A program made the translations under genes and the position numbers. From a bacterium (lineage in GTDB: Bacteria > Armatimonadota > Abditibacteriia > Abditibacteriales > Abditibacteriaceae), in assembly GCA_004172935.1 (NCBI GenBank), contig SDZD01000024.1:1-64000 (forward strand): 64,000 bases of DNA, in the 5' to 3' direction. The notes beneath the pieces were generated by a model. The model did no database searches and was not told where the DNA came from. It worked only from the letters and a program-made list of their open reading frames with translations. This document shows, in pieces, positions 61,690 to 64,000 of this stretch (positions within the stretch are counted from its first letter, which is position 1; every line of letters starts with the position of its first letter).

Positions 61690-62096
61690 GAATCACCAGT
61701 TCCTGAGCGAGCAGGGCCGTTGCTGTTCCAAATATCAAGCAGAGTCTGCGGCAGCGTCATGGGGTCAAAGGGTTTGGTAACGACGCTCAGCGCACCCATT
61801 TCTTTGTACATGGCGATTTCATGCGACTGTGCTTTGGCTGTCATAAATACGACAGGCAGGTTCGCTGTTTGCGGACGTTCGCGCAAATGCTTCAACACGG
61901 TCGGGCCATCCATACCAGGCATCATCACGTCGAGTACAACCAGATCAGGCGCAAATCCATCGACGCGCTCCAGCGCCTCGGTGCCGCCGGAACAGACCAA
62001 TACTTCAAACCCCCCAACCGCTTCCAATGCTAACGAGGCGACGGCCTGAATATCAGGATCGTCCTCGACCATCATAATTTTTTGCAATAGCGCCAT
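61686..62096 (-). CDS. Single-domain response regulator
   Basis: The 136-residue receiver has KIMMVEDDPDIQAVASLAL, phospho-acceptor D56 in LVVLDVMMPGMDG, TANLPVVFMTAKA and the late lysine in VVTKPFDPMTLPQTL. There is no output domain, so it works by protein contacts or as a phosphate relay. Its overlap with the diguanylate cyclase gene (ATGA) and the Hpt domain in that protein suggest phosphate passes between the two. The cognate kinase may be elsewhere; the hybrid kinase in this window is about 13 kb away. Confidence 0.93.
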   Translation of the reverse strand: MALLQKIMMVEDDPDIQAVASLALEAVGGFEVLVCSGGTEALERVDGFAPDLVVLDVMMPGMDGPTVLKHLRERPQTANLPVVFMTAKAQSHEIAMYKEMGALSVVTKPFDPMTLPQTLLDIWNSNGPARSGTGDS

Positions 62097-62192
62097 TATT
62101 TCTCAGTTAAGCCTTCGCTACACAATCGTTAAGGCAAGTTTTTCGCCGCTTGAAACCAAGGGCACAAATATAGAGATTCATCGCAGCCGATT

Positions 62193-62690
62193 CTATACGA
62201 TGAATTTTTTCGCTTCGGGTGCAACACGCTCGACAAGCGTTTCTATTTTAAGCCGTTGTCGATACAAATGCGGCAGTGTTTGGGGCAGTAACAAGTTATG
62301 TTTAAGAACTAAGGAATTAACCGCACCAATCGCCGTCTCGACGCGCCCCAGATGCACCTTAAAATCTGCCTCGATTTTACTTTTATCGCTTTTGGCAGAA
62401 GCTAAACCAGCCGAGCGAAATTCGATGGCTCGCCGCAATTCGCCCTCGGCGCGGCGCGTCATTACCTCTATTTCACGACCAACTTCTTCCCACGGCACCC
62501 CATACCCCGCATCGCCGCGCATCTTCTGACGCATCTCGTCGGCTTTGCTCAGGTCGCCACGTAGCGCAAGGGGTTTACCAGCCCCTTTGAGATTTTGAAA
62601 TTCGCCACGCGCTATCGCTTCATTGATTTGCTCTTCAACATACCCCGAGCGCTGGGGCGCATCGGGAATCCTGCGAAAGGGAATTCTCAT
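62193..62690 (-). CDS. DUF1992 (DnaJ homologue subfamily C member 28-like) protein
   Basis: The 165-residue soluble protein has the DUF1992 core: EEQINEAIARGEFQNLKGAGKPL (EAIxxGEFxNLxGxGKPL). Two long helical parts follow (VGREIEVMTRRAEGELRRAIE and LGRVETAIGAVNSLVLKHN). DUF1992 occurs in DNAJC28 and in many bacteria as a stand-alone protein; function is unclear. ATG 62688-62690 (MRIPFRRIPDA) is preferred over TTG 62708. It stands alone between the response regulator and the aldo/keto reductase genes. Confidence 0.85.
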   Translation of the reverse strand: MRIPFRRIPDAPQRSGYVEEQINEAIARGEFQNLKGAGKPLALRGDLSKADEMRQKMRGDAGYGVPWEEVGREIEVMTRRAEGELRRAIEFRSAGLASAKSDKSKIEADFKVHLGRVETAIGAVNSLVLKHNLLLPQTLPHLYRQRLKIETLVERVAPEAKKFIV

Positions 62691-62789
62691 CGAAAAACAC
62701 GACGCCAAAACCTCTGGGGGGTTCTGTAGGGCTGTCTACACTTCTGCCTAATCTTCACTCAGCATCCCTGCAAACAGCCCTGACATGCT

Positions 62790-63839
62790 CTAAACCGCGA
62801 TTTTCGACTGCCACTCTTCCAGCACTTCGCGCGCTTCGCCTTTCACTTTCATCTGAGGTTCGGGCACTCCAAAATTCTCTTCCGTCAAGCGAGCGATACG
62901 CTCCAAATCTTCAGCCGACAAATCGGGAAGGTCGGGCGCAGCAGCAAATTCTTCCAACTGCTCCACATTGTAGATGTTCGGCAATATCGTCGTCACCTGT
63001 GCCTCAGAGAGAATGAATTTGAGCGCCTGTTGGCCAATGGTTGCATTGCGCCCTTCGGTCAACCAATCGAGCGACTTGAGTTTCTCGATGCCGTTCAGCA
63101 ACCAAGTACGCGGGCGGTGGCGGCGATGGTCGTTGGGGCCAAACACCGTGTCAGCGGTGTAATGCCCTTCCAACATTCCCGAAGAATGCGGCACACGCAC
63201 CAGCAAGCCAACGTTTTTCTCGCGCGCGTCAGGAAAGAACTCGTTGCCCGGCCACTGCTCGAACATGTTGTAGATGATCTGCATCGACTCGATGGGGCGA
63301 TGCTTCAAGAAACCGACACCCTCCCAAATCCAGCCGTTGGCAGGGCCAAGCGCCACGCCAGCGTGAGCGATTTTGCCTTCCTGCTTCAGTTCATCCAGGA
63401 TTTCCCAAATCTCGTCCTCGACCACGCCATTCATACGCGCGTTGTGGATTTGCCACAACGGAATCTGCTCAACTCCCAAACGCTGAAGCGACTGTTCACA
63501 CGCAAAACGCACGAACTCGCGGTCGAAACGGTGCGGCAACTCCTGCTGGCCGCGACGCTCTTCGGCAGTGGTATTGTAAATGTCGTAGCCAAACTTCGTG
63601 GCATACACGACGCCTTGGGGATTGGGGCCGAAGGCGTCACGAAGCAACGTCTCGCCGCGCCCGTTGGCGTAGGTATCGGCAGTGTCGAAGAAGGTGATGC
63701 CCAAATCGCGCGCACGGCGCAACATGGCGATAGCTTCCTCATCGGTGTGTGTGCCCCACCAATCGGTCGCTAATGTCCAGACACCAAAGCCCACCTCAGA
63801 CAACTCTAAATCGGTATTCGGCAAAGTGCGGAATTTCAT
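62790..63839 (-). CDS. Aldo/keto reductase, second copy
   Basis: The 349-residue protein begins MKFRTLPNTDLELSEVGFGVW. Tetrad residues are D and Y in FFDTADTYANG, K in VYATKFGYD and H in LWQIHNARMNG. The C-terminus has FILSEAQVTTILPNIYNVEQLEE, the usual cofactor-binding end. It is not closely similar to the other copy at 18354 and has no adjacent MerR gene; it also carries a long middle insert around GVALGPANGWIWEG. Substrate unknown. A terminator for the gene on its upstream side lies 20 bases before the ATG. Confidence 0.92.
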   Translation of the reverse strand: MKFRTLPNTDLELSEVGFGVWTLATDWWGTHTDEEAIAMLRRARDLGITFFDTADTYANGRGETLLRDAFGPNPQGVVYATKFGYDIYNTTAEERRGQQELPHRFDREFVRFACEQSLQRLGVEQIPLWQIHNARMNGVVEDEIWEILDELKQEGKIAHAGVALGPANGWIWEGVGFLKHRPIESMQIIYNMFEQWPGNEFFPDAREKNVGLLVRVPHSSGMLEGHYTADTVFGPNDHRRHRPRTWLLNGIEKLKSLDWLTEGRNATIGQQALKFILSEAQVTTILPNIYNVEQLEEFAAAPDLPDLSAEDLERIARLTEENFGVPEPQMKVKGEAREVLEEWQSKIAV

Positions 63840-63854
63840 GAGCTAAGTGCAACA

Positions 63855-63886
63855 AAAAACCCGAACGAGAAAAACCTCGTTCGGGT
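63855..63886 (-). terminator. Intrinsic terminator of the right-edge gene
   Basis: On the minus strand ACCCGAACGAG-loop-CTCGTTCGGGT is followed by TTTTT. It ends the gene at 63908-64000. Confidence 0.88.
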
Positions 63887-63907
63887 CAATGGTTTATGTA
63901 GCTAAAG

Positions 63908-64000
63908 TTAGGCAGGCATAGATGCGCCAATCTTTGTCATCTTCGTGCCACACTCAGGGCAAGTGCCTTGAACGGCTGGCTTGCCATTTTTCATCTCGAT
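63908..64000 (-). CDS. DUF5679-type C-terminus (cut by right edge)
   Basis: The last 30 codons before TAA 63908-63910 read IEMKNGKPAVQGTCPECGTKMT then KIGASMPA. The MKNGxPAVxGTCPxCGTK pattern is DUF5679, a small zinc-ribbon-like domain seen as a short protein and at the ends of larger ones. The rest of the gene lies beyond the edge. A terminator follows on the minus strand. Confidence 0.75.
   Translation of the reverse strand: MEMKNGKPAVQGTCPECGTKMTKIGASMPA

Noticed and set aside
1..64000. CRISPR arrays, prophage or complete insertion sequences
   Set aside because: No regularly spaced direct repeats, transposase, integrase or phage structural genes are visible.

Overview
The window is a dense bacterial chromosome segment of moderately high GC with short intergenic gaps. 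It holds about 53 protein genes, one tRNA, many hairpin terminators, and no phage, intact insertion sequence or CRISPR array. Many starts lack a Shine-Dalgarno sequence. A truncated H-X9-DG (DUF1559-type) gene, several secreted glycoside hydrolases and beta-propeller proteins, a VIT-domain protein and TadG-like and DUF5679 genes together suggest the Armatimonadota/Abditibacteriota/Planctomycetota neighbourhood. This is inference from gene style; no 16S gene is present.

Layout. 0-4.3 kb (minus): scpB (cut by the left edge), a P-loop kinase, scpA, an M50 site-2 protease and two tandem secreted propeller proteins. 4.3-5.4 kb: a rearranged patch with a 5'-truncated H-X9-DG gene, an orphan ORF and a dispersed-repeat-like element. 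5.4-11 kb: lysA, a HAD phosphatase, a divergent LysR/MFS pair and a bestrophin channel. 11-18.3 kb: a carbohydrate block with GH43, a TIM-barrel-like protein carrying LGFP repeats, and a 1,317-residue BNR/VPS10-type propeller fused to an SGNH esterase; the initiator tRNA lies inside it. 18.3-25.6 kb: MerR-aldo/keto reductase unit, dnaX, a TPR-like protein, purC and two small membrane proteins. 25.7-29.3 kb: pnuC-nadR NAD salvage pair, an unknown protein and thrC. 29.4-37.1 kb: a secreted glycosidase-like lipoprotein, a giant VIT protein, hom, an unknown protein and a degenerate HD-GYP protein. 37.2-43.9 kb: the phosphate uptake operon pstS-pstS-pstC-pstA-pstB-phoU followed by a zinc-ribbon membrane protein. 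43.9-51.8 kb: AEC transporter, a large hybrid histidine kinase, a metallo-beta-lactamase hydrolase, rfbC and a TadG-like protein. 52-55.8 kb: sdhCAB. 55.8-64 kb: M14 peptidase, a 56-codon gene bounded by a terminator, two small exported proteins, a response regulator/diguanylate cyclase pair, a DUF1992 protein, an aldo/keto reductase and a DUF5679 end.

How they work together: lysA, hom and thrC supply the aspartate family of amino acids; pst-phoU is a full high-affinity phosphate system with two binding proteins; pnuC-nadR takes up and adenylates NAD precursors; sdhCAB is respiratory complex II; the secreted enzymes and exporters suit a heterotroph living on complex polysaccharide. The most unusual points are scpA, which lacks any standard start codon and follows the protease stop codon in frame; an initiator tRNA lacking one of its three hallmark G:C pairs; stacked hairpins that probably throttle pstC; and the small solitary gene at 58.6 kb.
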